Origin: Mobilitalea torta
GTDB taxonomy: Bacteria; Bacillota; Clostridia; Lachnospirales; Lachnospiraceae
Assembly (NCBI RefSeq): GCF_050433395.1
Contig: NZ_JBNPXH010000003.1
Location: 62,001-126,000, forward strand
Direction: 5' to 3'
DNA length: 64,000 nucleotides
Within the stretch, counting starts at the first letter, position 1. Each line of letters begins with the position of its first letter. The notes under the pieces were generated by a model that worked only from the letters and a program-made list of their open reading frames with translations, was not told where the DNA came from and searched no databases. Shown here piece after piece: positions 44,308 through 52,730 of this stretch. Position numbers and translations under genes: made by a program.

Positions 44308-45069
44308 ATGGAAGAGCGGAAGAAGGGGTATCGTTTGGTATGGAGCGATGAATTTGAGTATGAAGGGGCTCCGGACCCGTTGAAATGGAACTATGATCTG
44401 GGCAACCACCAGTGGGCCAACCAGGAATTGCAGGCTTACACGGACAGACCGGGGAATGTGTCGGTTAAGGACGGCAGGCTGGTGATACGGGCGTTAAAGG
44501 AACAGGACGGAGAGAGAGCTTATACTTCAACCAGACTGACTACTTATGAAAGACAGTCCTGGCAGTATGGTTTGTTTGAGTTCCGTGCCAGGCTGCCCAA
44601 GGGGAAAGGCTCCTGGCCGGCAATCTGGATGCTGCCGGATTCCATCCGAACCGGCACGCCATGGCCGCGCTGTGGTGAGATCGATATCCTGGAGCATATC
44701 GGAAGGAGACTGGATCAGTTGTTCTTCAGTATTCACAGTGAAAAGCATAATCATACCAGGAAGGATACGAAGCAGTGTACCGTATTCCGGGATTTTCCGG
44801 GAATCAGCGACGGTTTTCATGATTATCATATGGAGTGGACACCGGATTTCTTTGAGTTCTATGTGGACGGAATCAGTGCCTGCCGTTTTGAAAAGAGCGA
44901 TGACCCGGAGGATCAGACCGCTTCTGCCTGGCCCTTTGATCAGCCCTTCTATCTTATTTTGAATATTGCGGTAGGAGGCGGATTGGGCGGAGAGGTGGAC
45001 GAAGCGGCGCTGCCCTTTGTGATGGAAGTAGAGCATGTCAGAGTGTATCAGAAGGACAGCCGGAACTGA
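44308..45069 (+). CDS. GH16 endo-beta-1,3-glucanase-like enzyme, cytoplasmic
   Basis: A 253-aa GH16 jelly-roll hydrolase. The active-site strand GEIDILE gives nucleophile E124, D126 and acid/base E129. WSDEFEYEG...LKWNYDLG and GSWPAIWMLP are typical of the laminarinase group. There is no signal peptide, so it acts inside the cell or is released by lysis. TGGAGG precedes the ATG. The adjacent GH94 would phosphorolyse laminaribiose it produces. Exact linkage preference is not readable from the sequence. Confidence 0.92.
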   Translation: MEERKKGYRLVWSDEFEYEGAPDPLKWNYDLGNHQWANQELQAYTDRPGNVSVKDGRLVIRALKEQDGERAYTSTRLTTYERQSWQYGLFEFRARLPKGKGSWPAIWMLPDSIRTGTPWPRCGEIDILEHIGRRLDQLFFSIHSEKHNHTRKDTKQCTVFRDFPGISDGFHDYHMEWTPDFFEFYVDGISACRFEKSDDPEDQTASAWPFDQPFYLILNIAVGGGLGGEVDEAALPFVMEVEHVRVYQKDSRN

Positions 45070-45152
45070 GGGAAAGGATAAGAACCAACGAGAAGTAACG
45101 AGAAGCAATGAAGACCAACAAAAACGAACAAGAGACAACGAAGGAGAGAAAT

Positions 45153-47870
45153 ATGAAGGGGTATGAGTTTTTAGATGAAAAGGGCAGATTCCGGCTGGAG
45201 AACCCGGAATCGACCAGCTATCTTTACTTCCCGATTGCCAATGAATGCGGTGTAATGAGCTGTGTTACGCCTACCCTGGGCGGAGACAGCAAGATGGGAC
45301 AGAATACCTTTCTGCTGGCTCCGGTCAGCAGTGAGGATCTCCATAATAACAAATCCTCCCGGAACTTCTGGTGCAGAATCAACGACAAGGAGATCTGGTC
45401 TGCTGTGGGAAAATCAGCCTCACAGGAGGCGAAGAGCTTTCTGGGGGAGAAGGAGGAAACGGTGCTGGAAGCAGGGGTAATGTGGCATAAGCTGTCCAGA
45501 ACCTCGAAGGAATTGGGCCTTCAATCGGAGGTGCTGTCCTTTGTACCCCATACTCCGGATCAGGCGGAGCTTATGATGGTAACGCTGACCAACTGCGGGG
45601 AAAAGCCCTGCAGAGTTCTTCCGACAGCGGCAATTCCCCTCTACGGAAGATCGGCGGATAATATCAGAGATCACCGCAATGTAACCTCCATGCTTCACCG
45701 GGTGGAGACCTCGGACTTCGGCGTATTGCTGAATCCCACACTGACCTTTGACGAACGGGGTCATCAAAAGAATACGGTGGTATACGGCGCATTCGGAAGT
45801 ACCGGAGAGGGTGAGGCTCCGGATGGATTTTATCCTGTGGTTGAGGATTTTATCGGCGAGGGAGGTTCCCTGGAGGCACCCCGGTCGATTATACAGAAGA
45901 AGGAGCCGGTGAAGGCCGGGTACCGGCGCAACGGCTATGAGGCCATGGGCGGCATCTGCTTTCCGGAGGTTCTTCTGGAACCGGGGGCAGCGAAGACCTA
46001 TATTATTGTTCTGGAATACGGGGACTCTCCCGAGGAGCTGGAGCGCACCGCCGGGAAGTTCAGAACCCGGAAGGCCTGTCTAAAGGCATGGGAGGCCGCC
46101 AGGAGCTACTGGGAGGAGAAGATTAATGTAGCATATCATACGGGTTCCAGGGATTTTGATGCATGGATGCATTGGGTGAATTTCCAGCCGATGCTTCGAA
46201 GAATCTACGGCTGTTCCTTCCTGCCCCATCATGATTACGGAAGGGGAGGTCGCGGATGGCGGGATCTGTGGCAGGATTGTCTTGCGCTGCTGATTATGAA
46301 TCCTTCGGGTGTGCGGGAAATGCTGGTCAGCAATTTTGGCGGTGTCCGCACGGATGGAACCAATGCCACCATTATCGGTACGAAGCAGGGGGAATTTATT
46401 GCAGACCGCAATAATATCACCAGAGTGTGGATGGATCATGGGGTATGGCCGTTTTTGACCACCAGACTCTATATTATGCAGAGCGGTGATGTGAATATTC
46501 TGCTGGAAGAAAATTATTACTTTAAAGACCCTCAGGCTGTGCGGGGAGAGGAAAAGGATCCCCTGTGGAAGCCGGAGGACGGAAACCGTGCACGGTTAAG
46601 GAATGGGCAGGAATACCGGGGAAGTATTCTGGAGCATATGCTGATTGAACATCTTGCGGCTTTCTATGATGTGGGTGAGCACAATCACATCCGCCTTCGG
46701 GGAGCAGACTGGAATGATGCTCTGGATATGGCGAAGGAACGGGGGGAGAGCGTCGCTTTTACCTCGATTTACGGCAGCAATCTGGAGCAGATGGCGGAGC
46801 TTATTCTGGAGCTTAAAAAGGCCGGTATACCCAGATTATCCTTTTTTGAAGAGCTGAAGACCCTGCTGGAGGAGGATTCCTCCCTTTATGAGGATGTGGA
46901 AGGAAAGCAAGCGCTGTTAAGGAGCTATTGTGATAGCTGCAGGAGTACTCTCTCCGGCGGCCGGTTTGAGATTGACTGTGAGGAGCTGGCGGCGAATCTG
47001 AAGAGAAAAGCGGCCTGGATTCGCAGCCATATCAGAGCCACGGAATGGATTACCAGTGAAAACGGCTATTCCTGGTACAATGGGTATTATGATGACCATG
47101 GCAGAAGGGTGGAAGGAGATCATCCCCTGGGTGTGCGCATGATGCTGACGGGACAGGTATTTGCCATTATGTCCAACACGGCGGATGAGGAGCAGGTAAG
47201 GGCAATTACCGCGGCGGCGGATGCATACCTTTATCAGGAAGAAATCGGCGGCTATAAGCTGAACACGGATTTTAAAGAGGTGAAGGATGACCTGGGAAGG
47301 ATGTTCGGTTTCGCTTACGGGCACAAGGAGAACGGTGCGGTGTTCTCCCATATGGCGGTTATGTATGCCAATGCCCTCTATCAGAGGGGCTTTGTCCCGG
47401 AAGGCTATAAGGTAATCCGTTCCCTGTACCGCCATTGCATTGATTTTGAGAAGATCAGAATCTATCCCGGAATCCCGGAGTACATTGGCGATAACGGAAG
47501 GGGACTGTATCATTATCTGACAGGCTCCGCAAGCTGGCTGCTTCTCACGGTGCTGACGGAAATGTTCGGTATTAAGGGAGAGATGGGGAATCTGCTTCTG
47601 GAGCCTAAGCTGGTGCCGGAGCAGTTTGATGCTTCCTGCAGAGCGGAAGCGGCACTGACCTTTGCCGGGCGCAGACTGAGGATATGTTATGAGAATTCAG
47701 CAGGAAAGGAATATGGAGCATACCGGATCGGAAGACTTCTCATTGACGGAGAGGAGTATGGCGCGGAAGAGAAATGCAGTGCCGGAGAGGGAAGGAAGCT
47801 CATTGCCCGCACAAGGCTGGAGGCTTTGGCTGAGGACCGGGAGCATCTGATTATGGTGGAATTGATCTAG
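45153..47870 (+). CDS. GH94 phosphorylase, laminaribiose phosphorylase-like
   Basis: A 905-aa GH94 enzyme. Motifs include DYGRGGRGWRDLWQDCLALL, the catalytic Asp in RLRGADWNDALDMA, EGDHPLGVRMMLTGQ and a C-terminal LTGSASWLLLTVLTEMFG. It lacks a signal peptide. Its length is closer to laminaribiose phosphorylases (about 910) than cellobiose phosphorylases (about 810), and GH16 is adjacent. Expected reaction: laminaribiose plus phosphate giving glucose 1-phosphate and glucose. AAGGAG lies six bases before the ATG at 45153; the earlier ATG at 45108 lies in a purine-rich spacer with no site. Confidence 0.87.
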   Translation: MKGYEFLDEKGRFRLENPESTSYLYFPIANECGVMSCVTPTLGGDSKMGQNTFLLAPVSSEDLHNNKSSRNFWCRINDKEIWSAVGKSASQEAKSFLGEKEETVLEAGVMWHKLSRTSKELGLQSEVLSFVPHTPDQAELMMVTLTNCGEKPCRVLPTAAIPLYGRSADNIRDHRNVTSMLHRVETSDFGVLLNPTLTFDERGHQKNTVVYGAFGSTGEGEAPDGFYPVVEDFIGEGGSLEAPRSIIQKKEPVKAGYRRNGYEAMGGICFPEVLLEPGAAKTYIIVLEYGDSPEELERTAGKFRTRKACLKAWEAARSYWEEKINVAYHTGSRDFDAWMHWVNFQPMLRRIYGCSFLPHHDYGRGGRGWRDLWQDCLALLIMNPSGVREMLVSNFGGVRTDGTNATIIGTKQGEFIADRNNITRVWMDHGVWPFLTTRLYIMQSGDVNILLEENYYFKDPQAVRGEEKDPLWKPEDGNRARLRNGQEYRGSILEHMLIEHLAAFYDVGEHNHIRLRGADWNDALDMAKERGESVAFTSIYGSNLEQMAELILELKKAGIPRLSFFEELKTLLEEDSSLYEDVEGKQALLRSYCDSCRSTLSGGRFEIDCEELAANLKRKAAWIRSHIRATEWITSENGYSWYNGYYDDHGRRVEGDHPLGVRMMLTGQVFAIMSNTADEEQVRAITAAADAYLYQEEIGGYKLNTDFKEVKDDLGRMFGFAYGHKENGAVFSHMAVMYANALYQRGFVPEGYKVIRSLYRHCIDFEKIRIYPGIPEYIGDNGRGLYHYLTGSASWLLLTVLTEMFGIKGEMGNLLLEPKLVPEQFDASCRAEAALTFAGRRLRICYENSAGKEYGAYRIGRLLIDGEEYGAEEKCSAGEGRKLIARTRLEALAEDREHLIMVELI

Positions 47871-47927
47871 TGCACGGATCCATGTCATAAGAAAGGGATT
47901 GCATTGATAGCAATGCAGGGTTATACA

Positions 47928-48353
47928 ATGAAAAAGGAATATATTGAGGTGACTTCCTACCAGGGAGAGGGTTATCTGCCCATGATCGATTTCGGAGCCT
48001 GGCGGGTGGCCATATTAAGGTACATCGATGAGCTGGAGATCCAGAATCTCGGAAAGATGCAAAAGCACAGCGAGACGGATGAAGTATTTGTACTGCTGGA
48101 AGGAAACTGCACGCTGTTCACCGGCGGCCAGGGAGAGGAGATCGGAGAGATTGACGCCGTTGCCATGGAGCCTCTGCAGCTCTATAATGTAAAGCAGGGA
48201 ACCTGGCATACTCATACCCTGGAGAGGGATACCACCGTTCTGATTGTTGAGAATCGGGATACCTGTGATGATAATTCTCCGGAGCAGGAGATGAATGCGG
48301 AACAGGTGAGAGAGATCAGGAGAAGCTTTGAAGAGGCCGGCAGAAAAGGGTAG
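47928..48353 (+). CDS. Small cupin-domain protein
   Basis: A 141-aa single-domain cupin (beta barrel) with KHSETDEVFVLLEGNCTLF and a second motif around GTWHTHTL, containing potential metal-binding His and Glu. It ends the glycan operon. Such proteins are often sugar-binding or isomerase-like, but the role is unknown. The start is uncertain: TTG at 47904 has AAAGGGA upstream, and ATG at 47928 gives a typical N-terminus. Confidence 0.8.
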   Translation: MKKEYIEVTSYQGEGYLPMIDFGAWRVAILRYIDELEIQNLGKMQKHSETDEVFVLLEGNCTLFTGGQGEEIGEIDAVAMEPLQLYNVKQGTWHTHTLERDTTVLIVENRDTCDDNSPEQEMNAEQVREIRRSFEEAGRKG

Positions 48354-48375
48354 ACATTAGAGGAACGAAATATTA

Positions 48376-48422
48376 AAAATGGTGCGGCAAGAAGACTTGT
48401 GATCTTCCTGGCGCACCATTTT
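48376..48422 (+). terminator. Terminator of the glycan operon
   Basis: An 11-bp outer stem (48376-48386 with 48412-48422) with an inner GAAGA/TCTTC stem; the 3' arm ends in TTTT. Confidence 0.8.
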
Positions 48423-48531
48423 CATGTTATTAATAGAAGAGAAGCCCCTTGTCATTTCTTTGAATATAAGAGGGGTTTGCAGGTCGTACCGTTCGTTGTC
48501 TGTGATTTATATCCGCCGGCAATCCGGCATT

Positions 48532-50265
48532 TTACGCGGCACAGATCCGGTTGATGTCCTCATGGCCAAGAGATTCCTTTTCCAGGAGCTCTGCCGTGAT
48601 AGATTCCAGGAGAGGGCGGTGCCGGATCAGCAGCTCTTTGGTCTCCTCATAGAGAAGGTTCATCTGATCCCGGCATTTTGCAACCAGTCTGCTGTCGCAG
48701 CTGTCGCCCAGAACCTCTGTGCTGAATAACCCCAGTTCTTCATCCATGCCGAATTTATTGATGTAATCAAGGATCAGCTGGGAAGCCTTCTGAATATCAT
48801 TGCCGGCTCCGGTGGTGATCTCCTGAGGGCCGAAAACCAGCTCCTCCGCAATGCGGCCCGCCAGCAGAACCTGGAGGTTCGCTCTCAGCTGACGCTTGTT
48901 CTGGAAGAGAGTGTCCTTCGGAATAGAGAGATTAAAGCCTCCGGCACCGCGGACACTGGGAATGATGGTCACCTTGGATATAAAGTGCTCCGGCAGCAGG
49001 AGGGAGGTGGCCAGGGCGTGGCCGGCTTCGTGATATGCGGTGATCCGGCGGTCCAGCTCCGTGATATAGCTGCGGTCCGTCTTCGGAGCTCCGGCCAGCA
49101 CGGTATAAAAGGCGGTATCGATATGATCCCTGCGGATCACCTGTTCCTTCTGGTTGGCGGCATGGATCGCCGATTCATTCAGCAGATTCTCCAGCATGGC
49201 ACCGCTGAAGCCGACGGTGGAACGGGCAAGATCCCGGAGATCCACATCCTCTGCCAGGGGCATCTTAGCGGCATACAGAGCCAGGATGCGTTCTCTTGCG
49301 TTGACGTCGGGAAGGCCGATTTCTATATGGCGGTCAAAGCGGCCCGGCCGGAGCAGGGCTTCGTCCAGGGTATCCAGACGGTTGGTGGCTCCGATTACAA
49401 CGATTCCCTGATTATCATGAAAGCCGGACATCTCTGTCAGCAGGGCATTGAGTGTCTGATCCCGTTCGTCGTTGCTGGCGGTGGCATTCCGGGCTCTTTT
49501 CTTGCCGATAGCATCAATTTCGTCGATAAATATTACCGCTCTCTCATTTTTCTTGGCTTTGCTGAAGAGGCTGCGGATTCTGCTGGCGCCCACACCCACA
49601 TACATCTGAACGAAATCAGAGCCGCTCATGGCATAGAAGGGGACATTGGCTTCCCCTGCGATTGCCTTTGCCATCAGAGTCTTGCCGGTGCCGGGCGGGC
49701 CGTAGAACAGCAGTCCTTTGGGCATCCGGGCTCCGACACAGGTGTATTTGCCGGGGTCTTTAATGAATTCAATAATATCCTCCACCATGGATTTGGCTTC
49801 CTGGTTGCCTGCCACATTCTCCAGGGTAATGGAGGAAGAAGGATTTTTTGCGGATAATTTTTTCTTATTGGCATTTTGTATCAGGCTGCTGGCATTCCCC
49901 CCGCTTCGTGCATACCAGATCACACCGCCGATGACCAGAACGGTTCCAAGGATCTTCAGCAGAGTGAAAAGGACATTTTCCTGGCCGTAGCGGATCTCCG
50001 CTCCGTGGAGCAGAAGCTGTTCGGTGAAATGCTCTGTTTTTGGATTGGGAATGATGTAAAGGGTATCATCGGAGGCATGAAGCTTCGCCTGGAAGGTGTT
50101 TTCATCCGTGCCGAAGATTACCTCTTCCACCTGCTGTTGTTCCAGGGAGGAGAGAAAGTCGGGATAGGACATTCTGACCGGGTCTTTTTTGGTATATTGG
50201 CTGCCCAGAAACAGGGCGGCGACAATCAGGATGCCTGCACAAAGCATCAGAAATAGTTTTTTCAT
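48532..50265 (-). CDS. ftsH: FtsH-like membrane AAA zinc metalloprotease
   Basis: A 577-aa membrane protease. N-terminal helix (about 5-20), short external domain, second helix (about 102-118), then AAA ATPase with Walker A GPPGTGKT (about 189-196), Walker B VIFIDEID and second-region-of-homology GATNRLDTLDEALLRPGRFDRH. The protease domain has zinc site HEAGH near residue 412 and the third ligand Asp in TTGAGNDIQ. It is somewhat shorter than housekeeping FtsH (about 600-650), so it may be an accessory paralogue. An upstream in-frame ATG at 50277 adds four residues. Confidence 0.92.
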   Translation of the reverse strand: MKKLFLMLCAGILIVAALFLGSQYTKKDPVRMSYPDFLSSLEQQQVEEVIFGTDENTFQAKLHASDDTLYIIPNPKTEHFTEQLLLHGAEIRYGQENVLFTLLKILGTVLVIGGVIWYARSGGNASSLIQNANKKKLSAKNPSSSITLENVAGNQEAKSMVEDIIEFIKDPGKYTCVGARMPKGLLFYGPPGTGKTLMAKAIAGEANVPFYAMSGSDFVQMYVGVGASRIRSLFSKAKKNERAVIFIDEIDAIGKKRARNATASNDERDQTLNALLTEMSGFHDNQGIVVIGATNRLDTLDEALLRPGRFDRHIEIGLPDVNARERILALYAAKMPLAEDVDLRDLARSTVGFSGAMLENLLNESAIHAANQKEQVIRRDHIDTAFYTVLAGAPKTDRSYITELDRRITAYHEAGHALATSLLLPEHFISKVTIIPSVRGAGGFNLSIPKDTLFQNKRQLRANLQVLLAGRIAEELVFGPQEITTGAGNDIQKASQLILDYINKFGMDEELGLFSTEVLGDSCDSRLVAKCRDQMNLLYEETKELLIRHRPLLESITAELLEKESLGHEDINRICAA

Positions 50266-50432
50266 TATGGTAACCATGCCTTTCTCAGAGTGAGTAAATT
50301 ATTTACAATCACGTCTTCTATTCTAACATAAATCGATTAAATATCCATGTTTAAAATATGGAAAGCTTTCCTGTCTGTGCCTTGGGGGGAACCCCTGCCA
50401 GCCATCTCCGGCACTGTTCCGGAATGCTTTCT

Positions 50433-50645
50433 GCGTTTGCTATTACAGTTTACAGGGTAGCCGGGTGGAGGACATGATGCTCCCGTAATGCACTGTATGG
50501 AATACATGTGATTGGATTTGTATGCCGTAGACGAACATTTTTGTACGGCTATGGCATACAAATCCGATTATGTGTCTTCCGTCCTGTGTGTGAGGGAGCA
50601 TCATGTCCTCCACCCGGCTACCCTGTGAACTGTAATCGCTTGCTG
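50433..50645. repeat. Large near-perfect inverted repeat (about 100-bp arms)
   Basis: The left arm (about 50442-50530) and right arm (about 50548-50636) pair along most of their length around a short loop near 50532-50545. The outer block, ATTACAGTT through GATGCTCCC, matches at 42 of 43 positions (one T/C). The inner block GGATTTGTATGCC also matches; the middle is looser. There is no ORF. It sits in the 485-bp gap between the divergent ftsH-like and sulP genes. It could be a transcribed RNA hairpin or a MITE-like element. Confidence 0.85.
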
Positions 50646-50676
50646 TCTAAAATTTTAGAAATATTTAATATTTACT

Positions 50677-50705
50677 TGAAAAAATGAGATAGTCGGAATA
50701 TGATA
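50677..50705 (+). promoter_or_regulatory. Promoter of the SulP gene
   Basis: TTGAAA (50677-50682), a 17-base spacer and TATGAT (50700-50705), 46 bases before the start codon. Confidence 0.65.
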
Positions 50706-50750
50706 GTGAAGTGAAACAGCCGCTAAGGCGAACTATATGGAGGCACGAAG

Positions 50751-52406
50751 ATGGATAAGTTAAAGCCTAAGTTGTTTTCAGTGATGAAGACGTATACGAA
50801 GGAACAGTTTATGAAGGATGTAGTGGCCGGTGTGATTGTAGCAATCATTGCGCTGCCGCTGTCGATTGCTCTTGCGCTGGCATCGGGAGTGACACCGGAG
50901 AAGGGACTTTACACAGCCATTGTAGCAGGGTTTGTGATTTCCTTTTTGGGAGGCAGCCGGGTGCAGATCTCCGGTCCCACGGCGGCATTTGCAACTATTG
51001 TCGCGGGTATTGTGGCGAAGAATGGGATGGAAGGGCTGGCCGCAGCTACAATTATGGCGGGAATTCTGCTGATTATCATGGGGCTGCTGCGGTTTGGACG
51101 GCTGCTGCGGTTTATTCCTTACACCATTACCACCGGCTTTACGCTGGGAATTGCGGTTACAATTTTTATCGGTCAGATCCGGGATTTTTTTGGACTGACT
51201 TTACATAGCAGTCCGGTGGAAACACTGGAGAAATTGGTTGTCTGCGTTGAAAGTATAGGGACGGTCAACGGATGGGCCCTGCTGGTGGGTGCGGTGTCCC
51301 TGGCTATTTTGATTCTCTGGCCGAAAATCAATGGCAGGATTCCGGCATCCCTCATTGCGGTTCTTGTAGCTTCCGCTATGGTGAAGCTCTTGGATCTGGA
51401 GGTCAATACCATCGGAAGCCTGTATGAGATTTCTTCCAGACCGCCGGTCTTTCAGCTGCCTAAGATGAATATAACCATGATCAACACCATGTTTCCCGAT
51501 GCGGTTACCATTGCAGTGCTGGCCGGAGTGGAATCCCTGCTGTCCTGCGTTGTGGCTGACGGCATGACCGGCAGCAGGCACCGTTCCAATATGGAACTGA
51601 TCGCCCAGGGAGCAGGCAATATCTGTTCCAGCTTATTTGGCGGCATTCCCGCAACGGGAGCCATTGCCAGGACGGCAGCCAATGTGAAGAACGGAGGCCG
51701 GACTCCTATCGCAGGAATGGTTCATTCCGTTGTCCTGCTTCTGATTCTGGTGGTGCTCATGCCTTATGCGGCGTTGATTCCCATGCCTACCATTGCGGCG
51801 ATCCTGTTTGTGGTAGCCTATAATATGAGTGAGTGGAGAGAATTCGTGAGTTTGGTGAAGAAGTCTCCCAAGAGCGATATTCTGGTATTAGTAGCAACCT
51901 TCTCCCTTACGGTGATTTTTGACCTGGTGGTCGCAATTGAGGTAGGGCTTCTGCTGGCGGCTATGCTGTTCATGAAACGGATGGCAGATGTGGCGGATGT
52001 GCAGAGCTGGGTCTATCCGGATAAGGAAGGCGGCGAGGAGGAGAATGATTCTGAGAATATCCGCCTGAAAAAGGTGCCGAAGAATACCCTGGTCTATGAG
52101 ATTAACGGACCCATGTTCTTTGGTGCAGCGGATAAGATCATGAAAATATCCCTGGATGCCCATGTGAAGGTGGTCATTCTGCGGATGCGGAGTGTGCCGG
52201 CCATGGATGTGAATGCCCTCCATGCCTTGAATAAGGTGATGAAATCCTGCGAGAAGAAGCACATCACCCTGCTCCTGTCCCATGTTCAGGAACAGCCGAT
52301 GAAAATGATGCAGAAGGCCGGCTTTGATCAATTTGTGGGAACAGAGAATTTTTGCGAAAATATTGATGCGGCCTTGGAGCGGGCGGAGATTCTGTCGGGC
52401 CAGTGA
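50751..52406 (+). CDS. SulP-family anion transporter with STAS domain
   Basis: A 551-aa membrane transporter of the SLC26/SulP family with about 12-14 helices (residues 20-405), including GLYTAIVAGFVISFLGGSRVQISGPTAAF. The C-terminal cytoplasmic STAS domain (about 435-545) has INGPMFFGAADKI and VILRMRSVPAMDVNALHAL. Substrates in this family are sulfate, bicarbonate or carboxylates; the sequence alone does not decide. TATGGAGG precedes the ATG. It is monocistronic and lies downstream of the large inverted repeat. Confidence 0.93.
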   Translation: MDKLKPKLFSVMKTYTKEQFMKDVVAGVIVAIIALPLSIALALASGVTPEKGLYTAIVAGFVISFLGGSRVQISGPTAAFATIVAGIVAKNGMEGLAAATIMAGILLIIMGLLRFGRLLRFIPYTITTGFTLGIAVTIFIGQIRDFFGLTLHSSPVETLEKLVVCVESIGTVNGWALLVGAVSLAILILWPKINGRIPASLIAVLVASAMVKLLDLEVNTIGSLYEISSRPPVFQLPKMNITMINTMFPDAVTIAVLAGVESLLSCVVADGMTGSRHRSNMELIAQGAGNICSSLFGGIPATGAIARTAANVKNGGRTPIAGMVHSVVLLLILVVLMPYAALIPMPTIAAILFVVAYNMSEWREFVSLVKKSPKSDILVLVATFSLTVIFDLVVAIEVGLLLAAMLFMKRMADVADVQSWVYPDKEGGEEENDSENIRLKKVPKNTLVYEINGPMFFGAADKIMKISLDAHVKVVILRMRSVPAMDVNALHALNKVMKSCEKKHITLLLSHVQEQPMKMMQKAGFDQFVGTENFCENIDAALERAEILSGQ

Positions 52407-52730
52407 ATATATGTAAAATAATAGCAGGAGAATACTTTTATGTTTGTTATATAGGGAGCCTTTGGAGCCTGTTCATGTGCATATCATGGAGGGAGTGCCA
52501 TCCGGCATTTTTATGGAGAGCTGTGCTGCTATTGCTAATATCGCAGTGATTATATTGGTATACAGTGTAAGAATAGAATATCAATTTATAAAACAAGGAT
52601 ATCAGAAGAAAATAAATTTTTTGATATCCTTATTTTATTGTCCTAGTGGCGTGCTGGATACATATAATTCTATTATATGAGTTAGGCTTTCTGATTTCAA
52701 TAGGAAGACAGGGAGAGGAGTGGAATTATA
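52407..52730. other. Intergenic region with one terminator
   Basis: The 324-base gap holds a terminator-like hairpin at 52590-52636 and upstream sequence for the protease gene. A 78-codon frame across the terminator is not convincing as a gene. Confidence 0.6.
52590..52636 (+). terminator. Terminator hairpin
   Basis: AAAACAAGGATATCA (52590-52604) pairs with 52622-52636 apart from one mismatch and runs into a T-rich tail. Confidence 0.75.

Noticed and set aside
52444..52680. 78-codon plus-strand frame after sulP
   Set aside because: It runs through a terminator hairpin, lacks a ribosome site and shows only one weak hydrophobic stretch.
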